A stretch of 27,913 nucleotides of DNA from JAGLQA01 sp023135565 (GTDB lineage Bacteria > Acidobacteriota > Aminicenantia > UBA2199), in contig DAOWCY010000082.1 in NCBI GenBank assembly GCA_030639305.1, positions 1-27,913 on the forward strand. The letters are read 5' to 3'. Both the position numbers and the translations under genes were made by a program. Positions within the stretch are counted from its first letter, which is position 1; each line of letters starts with the position of its first letter. Positions 13,689 to 21,029 of the stretch are shown one piece after another. Under the pieces are notes generated by a model. It was given only the letters and a program-made list of their open reading frames with translations. It ran no database searches and was not told the DNA's origin.

Positions 13689-14570
13689 ATGAAAAAAGCA
13701 AAAGAAATCGTAGTCATCAGCGGCAAAGGCGGCACCGGTAAAACCACTATCACCGCTTCGCTGGCCGGCATAATGACGGACAAAGTGATTGTTGACGCAG
13801 ACGTGGACGCCGCCAACCTTTATATTTTGCTGCGTCCGCAGAACATCCGCGGCACGGATTTTACAGGCAAGGGCCTGGCGGAAATAGACCGGGATTTATG
13901 TGTGCACTGCGGTCTTTGCAAAGAATTGTGCCGTTTTTTCGCAATCGAGATAGTCGACGGCGATTATAGGGTAGACCCCTTTTCTTGCGACGGCTGCGGT
14001 CTTTGTAAGATCGTCTGCCCGGTGCAAGCCGTTACCATAGAAGAGCAGGTGGTGGGCAAATGGTTCAGCGCCGATACTGAATTCGGCGCTTTCGTCTATG
14101 CCCGGTTGATTCCCGGGGCGGAAAATTCCGGGAACCTGGTCACTATGGTCAAAGAACAGGCCAAACAAAAAGCGGCAGCCGGGAACATCCCCACCATTTT
14201 GATCGACGGTCCGCCGGGCATCGGCTGCCCGGTCATCTCCGCCGTTTCCGGGGCCGATTTTGCCCTAATCGTTACCGAGCCGACCTATTCGGGGATCAGC
14301 GATTTGCGGAGGGTATTCGATCTAACCGCCCATTTCGGCATTAAGAGCGGGATTGTCATCAACCGCTGCGACATCAACCCCGGCAATACAACTGCCATCG
14401 AAACCTTTGCCAGGGAAAAGGGCATCCCGGTTTTGGCCGGGATTCCGCATTCCCGCTGCATAATGGACGAAATCTCGGAAAGCCGGCTGCCGGCCCGGAA
14501 ATGTAAAGAGCTTTCCCGGCAGATAGAAAATATATATGAACATATCAAAACCGAACTATTAAATGAATAA
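13689..14570 (+). CDS. MinD/ParA-type ATPase with inserted 2[4Fe-4S] ferredoxin domain, second copy
   Basis: 293 residues, paralogous to the gene at 12748. Walker A GKGGTGKTT (12-20), VDADVDAANL, two four-Cys ferredoxin motifs (Cys71/74/77/81 and Cys100/103/106/110), IDGPPGIGCPV and VTEPTYSG. The two ATPases are usually encoded side by side and probably form a heterodimer. Here a 92-bp gap holding repeat A separates them. The start follows the repeat, whose GGAGG is the likely ribosome binding site. The partner proteins are expected to be the NifX-like products of 12329 and 14697. Confidence 0.93.
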   Translation: MKKAKEIVVISGKGGTGKTTITASLAGIMTDKVIVDADVDAANLYILLRPQNIRGTDFTGKGLAEIDRDLCVHCGLCKELCRFFAIEIVDGDYRVDPFSCDGCGLCKIVCPVQAVTIEEQVVGKWFSADTEFGAFVYARLIPGAENSGNLVTMVKEQAKQKAAAGNIPTILIDGPPGIGCPVISAVSGADFALIVTEPTYSGISDLRRVFDLTAHFGIKSGIVINRCDINPGNTTAIETFAREKGIPVLAGIPHSRCIMDEISESRLPARKCKELSRQIENIYEHIKTELLNE

Positions 14571-14595
14571 AAATACAGCGTTTTTTCAAGATTAA

Positions 14596-14696
14596 GCTTG
14601 AAAAAAAAACCACCTAACGGTGGGAACTTGAAATATGTACAAGATGTTGTTCATTACCACCATGTAATGGCAAAAAATTATTTAGGAGAAAAAAAA
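14596..14696 (+). ncRNA. Intercistronic two-hairpin element, copy 1
   Basis: Aligned by eye with 24001-24095 on the minus strand; about four in five positions agree. Shared features, in order: GCTTGA plus an A-run, hairpin 1 (CCACC 14610-14614, loop TAAC, GGTGG 14619-14623), the linker TTGAAATATGTA, GTTGTT, hairpin 2 (CATTAC-N6-GTAATG, about 14652-14669), GGCA and TATTTAGGAG, which is the ribosome binding site of the gene that follows. In hairpin 1 the stem is unchanged but the loop differs between copies (TAAC, TGCG). Its start overlaps a TTTTTTCAAG/CTTGAAAAAA hairpin (14581-14606). It may be a translation-control or mRNA-processing element. It matches no riboswitch class that I recognise. 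Confidence 0.6.
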
Positions 14697-15059
14697 ATGA
14701 AAATTGCGATTTCAACCGAAAACAACCAGGTGTCCGCCCACTTCGGCAGGTGCCCCAACTACACCCTTTTCGAAGCGGAAGACAAAAAAGTAACAGGTAA
14801 AACCGTCATCGACACCCCGGGTCATCAACCGGGCGTACTGCCGGGTTTTCTTAATGAACATGGAGTAAATTATGTCATTGCCGGAGGAATGGGGCCGCGG
14901 GCGCAGGACCTCTTTAGACAAATGAACATCGAACCCATTATCGGCATTACCGGCTGTGTGGACGACGTGGTCCAGGCTTTCTTGAACGGCACCCTGCAAA
15001 GCGGCGAGAGCCTGTGCACCCAGAACAGCCAGGACCATCACGAGTGCCGACACGATTGA
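14697..15059 (+). CDS. NifX/orange-protein-like protein, third copy, with Cys/His-rich tail
   Basis: 120 residues. MKIAISTENNQVSAHFGRCP followed by NYTLFE, and later VIAGGMGPRAQDLF and IGITGCVDDVVQAFLNGTL, are textbook NifX/orange-protein features. The tail (about 105-120) adds CTQNSQDHHECRHD, a potential metal ligand set. AGGAGA (14684-14689) at the right distance fixes ATG 14697. An upstream in-frame TTG at 14598 would translate the structured element and is rejected. It sits between the ATPase and IscU-like genes, so a cluster carrier or scaffold role is likely. Confidence 0.9.
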   Translation: MKIAISTENNQVSAHFGRCPNYTLFEAEDKKVTGKTVIDTPGHQPGVLPGFLNEHGVNYVIAGGMGPRAQDLFRQMNIEPIIGITGCVDDVVQAFLNGTLQSGESLCTQNSQDHHECRHD

Positions 15060-15067
15060 TTCAAACC

Positions 15068-15517
15068 ATGAAAGAAATACGCGACAACCGGGATAATCCC
15101 CAGTCCATAGAAGAAGAAACGCCGGAACAATCGCACTCCGGGCTGCTGTACAACGATACGGTAATGGATCATTTTGCCAACCCACGCAATATCGGCGAAA
15201 TGCCGGCAGGCGAAGCCGATGGTTTTTCTATTACCGGCGACCCGGGGTGCGGCGACCAACTGCAGTTGTGGATAAAAGTAGAATCAGGCCGGATAGCGGA
15301 CATTAAATTTAAGTGTTTCGGCTGTCCCGCAGCCATTGCCACCAGCAGTATGTTGACGGCTCTTGCCAGGGGGAAAACTATTGCCGAAGCAAAAAAACTA
15401 ACCGACGATGACGTCATCGAGGGCCTGGGCGGTATTCCCGAACGCAAGAAGCATTGTTCTCTTTTGGGAGTGTGCTCGCTTCACAATGCCCTCAAAGACT
15501 ATGAGAAAAGGAGGTAA
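15068..15517 (+). CDS. IscU/NifU N-terminal-like Fe-S scaffold protein
   Basis: 149 residues. After a polar 25-residue extension comes the U-type scaffold domain: DHFANPRNIGEM, CGD (Cys61, Asp63), FGCPAA (Cys86) and KKHCS (His129, Cys130). These are the three Cys, the Asp and the His that hold a transient [2Fe-2S]/[4Fe-4S] cluster. No NifU C-terminal domain and no cysteine desulfurase gene is present in the window. ATG 15068 lies 8 nt after the upstream stop with a poor ribosome binding site, so translation may depend on coupling. A scaffold that loads the ferredoxin-ATPases or NifX-like proteins is the obvious inference. It is an unusual addition compared with the Desulfovibrio orange-protein cluster. 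Confidence 0.9.
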   Translation: MKEIRDNRDNPQSIEEETPEQSHSGLLYNDTVMDHFANPRNIGEMPAGEADGFSITGDPGCGDQLQLWIKVESGRIADIKFKCFGCPAAIATSSMLTALARGKTIAEAKKLTDDDVIEGLGGIPERKKHCSLLGVCSLHNALKDYEKRR

Positions 15518-15540
15518 TCCCGGTTTACAGACTGGCCTCC

Positions 15541-15676
15541 GGCGGCCCTGCCGGGGGACGCCCCCATTGGGATCATCGTCGGGGGCCAGCGGCACACCGC
15601 CCCCATTGAGTTTTTCGCCGGGGGCCATCGGCATACCGAACCTTCAAAAAAGTTTGAACAAAACTTCTGTTGATTG
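15541..15676. repeat. GC-rich and AAAGTTTGAACAAAACTTC repeats
   Basis: The gap 15518-15741 has no gene. It holds GCCCTGCCGGGGG-type blocks and an AAAAAGTTTGAACAAAACTTCTG segment of the same family as 16591-16645, 25913-25966 and 27769-27815 (the last inverted). Confidence 0.7.
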
Positions 15677-15741
15677 AAAAGCACTATCACCACCCCTGCC
15701 GCGAAGCAGCTTAACAAATCATCATAGTAAACGGACAAAAT

Positions 15742-16518
15742 TCAACTGCTTATAATCCGAAAACTAAAGGCTTTATCGTTCTTTTCCCTTTCTCCTTCTC
15801 GATATATTCCGGCATCCCCGGGATCATTGGAAAAGAATTCCGCCGTGCTGCCGCAGCGGATGATTTTGCCCTTTTCCATCAAGGCAACATGATCGGCCAG
15901 GAATTTTACCCTGCCTAAATGATGAGAGATAAAAAGAATTCCTACATTTAAACGCTTAAAAATTTCCCTGGAATGACGCGCTAACCTGACTGCCATTATC
16001 TCATCGAGAGACGAAAAAGGCTCATCTAAAATAATAAATTCCGGGTCCAGCACTAATGCCCTGGCAAAAACCACTCGCTGCAGTTGCCCGGCGGATAACT
16101 CCCCTGGAAAACGGTGCAGCAGGCTGTGGGGGATTTCGAGAATCTCTAATAAAAAATTTATCTTCTTCTCGATCTCCTTTTTATCTTTTTTTTCTATAAC
16201 CAGCGGTTCGGCGATTATCTTTCTAATCCTAAAACAGGGGTTGACCGAAAGATAAGGGTTCTGGAATAATACCTGGTTTTTTTTCCTGAATTCCCTGCCG
16301 GGAATAGATTCGATTCTTTTACCTTTATAAAAAATTTCCCCGGAATCGTAACCTTCTAATCTTAATAATACTCTTGCCAGGGTGGATTTGCCGCAGCCCG
16401 ATTTTCCCGTCAGTGCATTTATTTTGTTGGCGTAGATTTTTAGATTAATGCCGTCTAATGCAGAGAAGCGGGGATTATAACTTTTTGTAACTGCTTTGAG
16501 TTCGAAACGTAGTTCCAT
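15742..16518 (-). CDS. ABC transporter ATPase, Opp/Dpp/Nik family, orphan
   Basis: 258 residues. Walker A GKSGCGKST (38-46), Q-loop FQNP (85-88), signature LSAGQLQRV (141-149), Walker B FIILDEP (161-167) and H-loop His199. The FQNPYLSVNP and GKRIESIPGREFRKK segments resemble the DppF/OppF/NikE ATPases for peptides or nickel. ATG 16518 is chosen because upstream in-frame sequence is translated repeat DNA. No permease or binding-protein gene is adjacent, and no ribosome binding site is clear. Repeat copies abut the start codon, so rearrangement may have removed its promoter and partners. Confidence 0.85.
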   Translation of the reverse strand: MELRFELKAVTKSYNPRFSALDGINLKIYANKINALTGKSGCGKSTLARVLLRLEGYDSGEIFYKGKRIESIPGREFRKKNQVLFQNPYLSVNPCFRIRKIIAEPLVIEKKDKKEIEKKINFLLEILEIPHSLLHRFPGELSAGQLQRVVFARALVLDPEFIILDEPFSSLDEIMAVRLARHSREIFKRLNVGILFISHHLGRVKFLADHVALMEKGKIIRCGSTAEFFSNDPGDAGIYREGEREKNDKAFSFRIISS

Positions 16519-16519
16519 T

Positions 16520-16680
16520 CTTGTTGAGCGATGAGCTTTTTGCCCTAATAAGCGCCCCTCATAGGCCGCCCGCGCCGCGGGGTTGCCTCCGGCGGCCCTG
16601 CCGGGGGCCAAACTTTTGTAAAAGTTTGAACAAAACTTTTGTTGAGCGATGAGCTTTTTGCCCTGAGAAGCGCCCCTCAT
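16520..16680. repeat. Tandem dispersed repeat C upstream of the ABC ATPase
   Basis: TTGTTGAGCGATGAGCTTTT followed by a GCGCCCCTCAT end occurs at 16520-16562 and again at 16639-16680. Between them lie GCCCTGCCGGGGGCC and the AAACTTTTGTAAAAGTTT palindrome (about 16611-16628). Related copies are at 25796-25840 and 25913-25966. Confidence 0.8.
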
Positions 16681-16707
16681 CGGCTATAGGCTCCCCACGC
16701 AGTGGGG

Positions 16708-17784
16708 CTAAGCCGCGGAAAGGCGCAAAATCTCTATTAACATAACCAGGGCTTTTTCCATATCCGCCACCTGGATATGTTCGTCGCAGGAGTGCTCCAA
16801 TTGCGCGCCGATACCGATGACCGCCATTTCTATACCTCTGTTGTTGTAGATAGAAGCATCGGTAAAACCGGTAATAAAAGTAGTGGCTGCATCTATGCCT
16901 ACTTTTTTTAGAGCTTTTTGGGCAACCAACACGGTCCAGGAATCTTCCGGTATATCTACGGCTTTACATAAATTGTCGATCTTTATCTCTACTTTTGCAC
17001 CGCCGGCTTCTACCTGTTCCCTGATGGTTTTCTCCATTTCGTCGGCTAAATCCTGCGCCCTCTCGTGGTTCAAACTGCGGCACTCGGCCAGGAAAGTAGC
17101 GCTGTCAGGCACACCGTTGCGGATTAAACCGCCCTGTATTACGCCCACATTAGCAGTGGTCTCATCATCCAACCGGCCCAATTTCAAAGCCGTAATGGCT
17201 TTGCTCGCTGCCAATATAGCATTGATGCCCTTTTCCGGTTCCATGCCGGCATGGGCGGCACGTCCCATTATCGCCGCGTCGATGGCAAAATAAGAGGGAC
17301 CGCCGATGACGATCGTTTCTAAAGTATCGTTGTCCAACAAAAATCCCTTTTTGGCCGTAAGCCGGCTGTAATCCAGGTTCTTTACTCCTAAAAGTCCCAC
17401 CTCTTCCTGGCGGCTGATAGCCACTTCTATAGGCGGGTAAATTTCGGCAGTGCGCAGTGCTTCGAGCATTTCGGCAATTCCGGCTTTGTCGTCGGCAGCC
17501 AGGATAGTATCGCCTTTTGAACGAATCACGCCGTCTTTGAGAACCGGCTCGATCCCTTTTCCCGGTTTCACCGTGTCGGCATGACAGGAAAGCAAAATAG
17601 GTTCTTTACCTGTGCAGCCTTTGGCCGGGAATTTGGCTATTAGGTTGCCGTAATCGTCCTTTGCCGCTTCCCCGCCTAATTTTTTGAACTCCTGGAGCAG
17701 GTAATCGATAAATTGCGCTTCTTCGCCCGACTCGCTGTCGATCTGCACCATCTCTATAAACTGTTTTATCATACGTTCCGACAT
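16708..17784 (-). CDS. M20-family metallopeptidase (PepT/YqjE-like)
   Basis: 358 residues, full length for the family. Metal and catalytic elements are in order: CHADT (His68, Asp70), AADDKAG (Asp98), RQEEVG (Glu127/Glu128), DND (from 151) and a C-terminal EHSCDEHI with His331. The dimerisation domain contains GRAAHAG (His178). AGGAGG about 7 nt before the ATG gives a clear start. It is probably a cytosolic di-zinc aminopeptidase or tripeptidase; the substrate is not readable from sequence. It is followed by the orphan peptide-type ABC ATPase, so a shared role in peptide use is possible, although repeat DNA separates them. Confidence 0.92.
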   Translation of the reverse strand: MSERMIKQFIEMVQIDSESGEEAQFIDYLLQEFKKLGGEAAKDDYGNLIAKFPAKGCTGKEPILLSCHADTVKPGKGIEPVLKDGVIRSKGDTILAADDKAGIAEMLEALRTAEIYPPIEVAISRQEEVGLLGVKNLDYSRLTAKKGFLLDNDTLETIVIGGPSYFAIDAAIMGRAAHAGMEPEKGINAILAASKAITALKLGRLDDETTANVGVIQGGLIRNGVPDSATFLAECRSLNHERAQDLADEMEKTIREQVEAGGAKVEIKIDNLCKAVDIPEDSWTVLVAQKALKKVGIDAATTFITGFTDASIYNNRGIEMAVIGIGAQLEHSCDEHIQVADMEKALVMLIEILRLSAA

Positions 17785-17930
17785 ATTATTATTCCTCCTT
17801 GGAATATTAAAAATTACTGGGTGTTAAGGAAGGATTCGAGCGCTTCCGGGTTTTTGAGTGTTTCCCAGGTTTAGACGAGTTCCCTTTTGAACCGGGCCCA
17901 ATTGAGTTTCTTCGATTCCTTCCCGGGATA

Positions 17931-18392
17931 CTACTTAGGCGCGGTTTTATGGAATTTTCCCTGGATATCGCTGTTGGAGCCTCTTTTTAATTCCATGGCA
18001 TAGACGCTACCGTGGATGTCGTTATTGGCGCCCATTTTTACGATGCCCTTTTTACAAATTAGGTCGGCGTGGATGTCGTTATTATTTCCCATAGTGATGC
18101 TGCCTAACCCTATATTAACGGTTTTGGTGATATCTACCTTGTCTTCGATAAAAATATTGCCTTTTTTGATGGTGATGGAGCCTACGATATCAGAATTATC
18201 GGCAAGAAAGAGGTCGCCTTCCTCGATGAAAATATTTCCCATCACATCGGCGTCCTCCCCGATTCTTACATTTCCTTTTGCGATTTTGATGTCGCCGATA
18301 TGATCCGCATCAGCGGCGATGACTTTGTCCGCGGCCAGGGACGTAAAGGCGGCGAAAGTGAGAATTAAAAAAATCATGAATACTTTTTTCAT
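17931..18392 (-). CDS. Exported beta-helix (bactofilin-like) repeat protein
   Basis: 153 residues. Signal peptide at about 1-20 (MKKVFMIFLILTFAAFTSLA). The mature part is almost wholly built from short repeats such as D-I-x-G-x-I-x-I-x-x-G and NNDIHG, alternating hydrophobic residues with G/N/D turns, as in right-handed beta-helix and polymer-forming (bactofilin-type) proteins. Bactofilins are normally cytosolic, so an exported version is notable. It has its own promoter (18423-18451) and GGAGGT before the ATG. Function unknown; a structural envelope role is plausible. Confidence 0.8.
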   Translation of the reverse strand: MKKVFMIFLILTFAAFTSLAADKVIAADADHIGDIKIAKGNVRIGEDADVMGNIFIEEGDLFLADNSDIVGSITIKKGNIFIEDKVDITKTVNIGLGSITMGNNNDIHADLICKKGIVKMGANNDIHGSVYAMELKRGSNSDIQGKFHKTAPK

Positions 18393-18422
18393 TTTGTTAC
18401 CTCCAAAATTATTTTAAAATCA

Positions 18423-18451
18423 ATTATAATCTATTTTGGAATTTTATTCAA
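18423..18451 (-). promoter_or_regulatory. Sigma-70 promoter of the beta-helix gene
   Basis: Read on the minus strand, TTGAAT (18446-18451) and a perfect TATAAT (18423-18428) are 17 bp apart, followed by an AT-rich leader with GGAGGT before ATG 18392. Confidence 0.72.
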
Positions 18452-18637
18452 CAAAAGAATGACGCATTCCTTGTAATTATGAAGGGGGCAGTTGTTTTGT
18501 GGTGCTGTATGAAATTAACCGAAAATATTAAAGGGAGAGAAAGATATTAAAAATGGCAGACCGGTAGACCAGGAAGACCTTTTTAAGAAGATGGATGATG
18601 ACCTGTTTTTATCCAGCCGGGTTCATCCACGGCTGTT

Positions 18638-18664
18638 TTATCTTTTAGTACCTGATACCGTGGC
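18638..18664 (-). pseudogene. Remnant of a third PKD/propeller paralogue, extreme 3' end
   Basis: The minus-strand codons read ATVSGTKR-stop, nearly identical to the ends of the two following paralogues (ATVSGSKR-stop at 18739; TTVSGAKR-stop at 21030). Nothing upstream in the same frame is recognisable. The rest of 18452-18738 holds no gene; an open plus-strand stretch (18519-18689) lacks a start. The match is short, so chance cannot be excluded. Confidence 0.4.
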
Positions 18665-18738
18665 GGCCCACCACCTGGGCAGGGTATAAGCCGTCCCCTC
18701 AGCCGCTCCGCATCAGTGCAGCAAAAGCCGGAGATGAT

Positions 18739-21009
18739 TCACCTTTTAGAACCTGAAACAGTAGCAGAAAGATCGCTTTCATCGCCTTCCGAATCCACCA
18801 TGGAAACGGCAAAGCTATAACTGCTTCCTCCGGGCAGGGCCTCATCCGCATAAGTAAATACATCGGCCCCCACTTCGGCAATAAGCTCGAAAGCGCCACC
18901 GTCCACTGAGCGATAGATACGGTATGTGGCCGGGGTATACACCTCATCCGGGTTGGCGGACCAGGACAGGTAGGCATAATACTCACCCCGGAAAAGAGAA
19001 CGGTTCTCCTTTAATTCCAGCGTAACATTCGCCGGAGGCTTAGGCCAGGTAAATTCCACTTGCGCGGTTCCCAGCACTTCGCCGTCCAAAACCGCCGAAA
19101 CTACTGCCGTGCCGGGATCGCCGGACAAAAGGTTACGGGTGTACGTGCCTGAACTAAAGAGAACCTCATCCTGCCAAACGCCGGAAGTGGTGGAAAAATC
19201 AAACCCTAAGTCTACGGGGATGGGCCTCTCTTCATGGTCCGGGTCGGTCTGTGTTTCATAGCAGGTTGTTTCCACCTGGAGCAGTCCTTTGCCATTCGCC
19301 TTTATTCCGGAAGAACTTACACTGATTTCAACTTTCTCTAAATCGCCGGGAGAATAAGCGATGACCAGTTTCTTTGCTTCCGTGGACCACCTGCCCCTGT
19401 TATTTTTCACCCTGAGTTCTATATAATATTTGCCGGGATTATCGTAAGTGTGAGATAGGTTTTCTTTCGAGGATGTGGAACCGTCACCCAAATCCCAGTC
19501 CCATCTGACGACTTTGCCTTTAGGATCAAAAGAACCGCTGCCGTCGAATTGGATAGTCAACGGCACAAAACCTCCGAACCGGTCCGCCGAGATCACAGCC
19601 ACGGGGCGGACGCAGTCGCCTAATTCGCCGTTGGCGCACACATTTTGGGCATAGATGTCACTATTCATAGGACTGCCGGTTCGTCTATCCCTCCAGGCAG
19701 CGACAGCGCCGCCGGAACCGTCCGAAACTGCCCTGGGGGAATCTTGAATATCATCGGCTGTGGATACAGCCAGACCGCCTTCATTCCACAGTTCCGTGCC
19801 GGAAAAATCCAGGGCCTGGATATACACATCGGCGGGTTTGTCATCGCAGTAATTCCCCCAGGTAACTATCGCTCCCCTTGAACCGTTAGCGATCAAGTGC
19901 TGGCTGCCTTCATTGGTCCTGGTGCACACCTGGGGATACCAGGTCCATTGAGTCGCCCCGGCGGCTCCTACCCGCTGAACCATCAGGTTGCGATACACAT
20001 TACCCATAAGCGAATCAAAACAAAAATCCACCCAGGCAATGACAGCGCCTCCTTTTCCGTCGGGTATCAATTGTATATTCGTCACTTCATCATAAGATCT
20101 GTGCAAATTAACGCCATTCTCCTGCCACCGGGTACTGCCGCTGGAATCGATACGTTGAGCATAGAGACAATCCTGACCATTGGTCTCATAACGCCGGTCG
20201 CACCAGGCGATGATGGCACCGCCGGAACCGTCGGATGCTAAGTTAGGATCATATTTGCTATAATCGCCGGTACATACGGCAATGCCGTTTACCGCCCACT
20301 GCACCGCCCCTGCGGCGTTAATACGTTGAACATAGATGTCGCCTCTGATCCTGTCACGTTCATCTCTCCAGGCGATGATGGCGCCGCCACTGCCGTCGGA
20401 TTTTAGCCTGGGGCATTCCTGGTCACCAGCCGCATTGCATACCGGAACGCCGTCTGCCGTCCAGCGCACCTGTCCAGCCGCATCGATACGCTGGGCATAG
20501 ATATCTCTATTACCGCTGCGCTCATCGTGCCATTTTATTATAGCCCCACCGGAACCATCCGGCACGATGCCGGAAAACTCCTGGTCGCCCGCGGCAGTGC
20601 ATATGCCGATTCCATTGGCACTCCATTGAACGACTCCATTGGCAGCGATACGCTGGGCATAAATGTCATTACTACCGCTTCGGTTATCATACCATACTAT
20701 GATGGAGCCGCCTTTTCCATCAGATACTAAGCTAACCCCCCGGCAGCTTCCTGCTGTACAGATTGGTACTCCTCCGGCTTGCCACAAATGTGTGCCTACG
20801 GAGTCTACCCGTTGGGAATAAATTTTATAACTACTTCCACTTCGCCCATCTAACCATACAATGATGCCGCCGCCGGAGCCGTCGCTTACAATTTCAGGAT
20901 AATTTTGATGGCCCGGTTCCGTACAAATAGGCGTGTTAACCTTAGAATTACTACTCCAACCGATAAAGAAAAAAACAACCGATATTATTAGTAAAGTTTT
21001 CTTATACAT
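18739..21009 (-). CDS. Secreted repeat/PKD protein, tandem paralogue 2
   Basis: 756 residues. Signal-like N-terminus (MYKKTLLIISVVFFFIGWS). Eight repeats of about 50 residues follow, each with P-x-x-x-x-DGSGGAIIAW-x-D-x-R and DIYAQRI-x-x-x-G-x-x-x-W, probably blades of a beta-propeller. A PKD domain (FDGSGSFDP, WDWDLGDGS, HTYDNPGKY), an Ig-like section and a fibronectin-like end (YLSWSANPDEVYTP...) complete it. The start is ATG 21009, not an upstream in-frame ATG, because AAGGAGCT-N7-ATG matches the layout of its neighbour. Only 20 nt separate it from the upstream gene. No anchor, sorting signal or lipobox is seen. A surface or extracellular binding role is likely. Confidence 0.85.
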   Translation of the reverse strand: MYKKTLLIISVVFFFIGWSSNSKVNTPICTEPGHQNYPEIVSDGSGGGIIVWLDGRSGSSYKIYSQRVDSVGTHLWQAGGVPICTAGSCRGVSLVSDGKGGSIIVWYDNRSGSNDIYAQRIAANGVVQWSANGIGICTAAGDQEFSGIVPDGSGGAIIKWHDERSGNRDIYAQRIDAAGQVRWTADGVPVCNAAGDQECPRLKSDGSGGAIIAWRDERDRIRGDIYVQRINAAGAVQWAVNGIAVCTGDYSKYDPNLASDGSGGAIIAWCDRRYETNGQDCLYAQRIDSSGSTRWQENGVNLHRSYDEVTNIQLIPDGKGGAVIAWVDFCFDSLMGNVYRNLMVQRVGAAGATQWTWYPQVCTRTNEGSQHLIANGSRGAIVTWGNYCDDKPADVYIQALDFSGTELWNEGGLAVSTADDIQDSPRAVSDGSGGAVAAWRDRRTGSPMNSDIYAQNVCANGELGDCVRPVAVISADRFGGFVPLTIQFDGSGSFDPKGKVVRWDWDLGDGSTSSKENLSHTYDNPGKYYIELRVKNNRGRWSTEAKKLVIAYSPGDLEKVEISVSSSGIKANGKGLLQVETTCYETQTDPDHEERPIPVDLGFDFSTTSGVWQDEVLFSSGTYTRNLLSGDPGTAVVSAVLDGEVLGTAQVEFTWPKPPANVTLELKENRSLFRGEYYAYLSWSANPDEVYTPATYRIYRSVDGGAFELIAEVGADVFTYADEALPGGSSYSFAVSMVDSEGDESDLSATVSGSKR

Positions 21010-21029
21010 TTTAATAGCTCCTTGCCGAT

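Noticed and set aside
17814..17937. Minus-strand stretch reading SKKLNWARFKRELV-stop then TWETLKNPEALESFL-stop, which looks like decayed coding sequence
   Set aside because: It is too short, interrupted by a stop and has no recognisable family. It could be the tail of a lost gene before the M20 peptidase, but it is not supportable.
18519..18689. Plus-strand open stretch of 56 codons (DQEDLFKKMDDDLF...)
   Set aside because: It has no start codon or ribosome binding site and runs opposite to the paralogue remnant at 18638.
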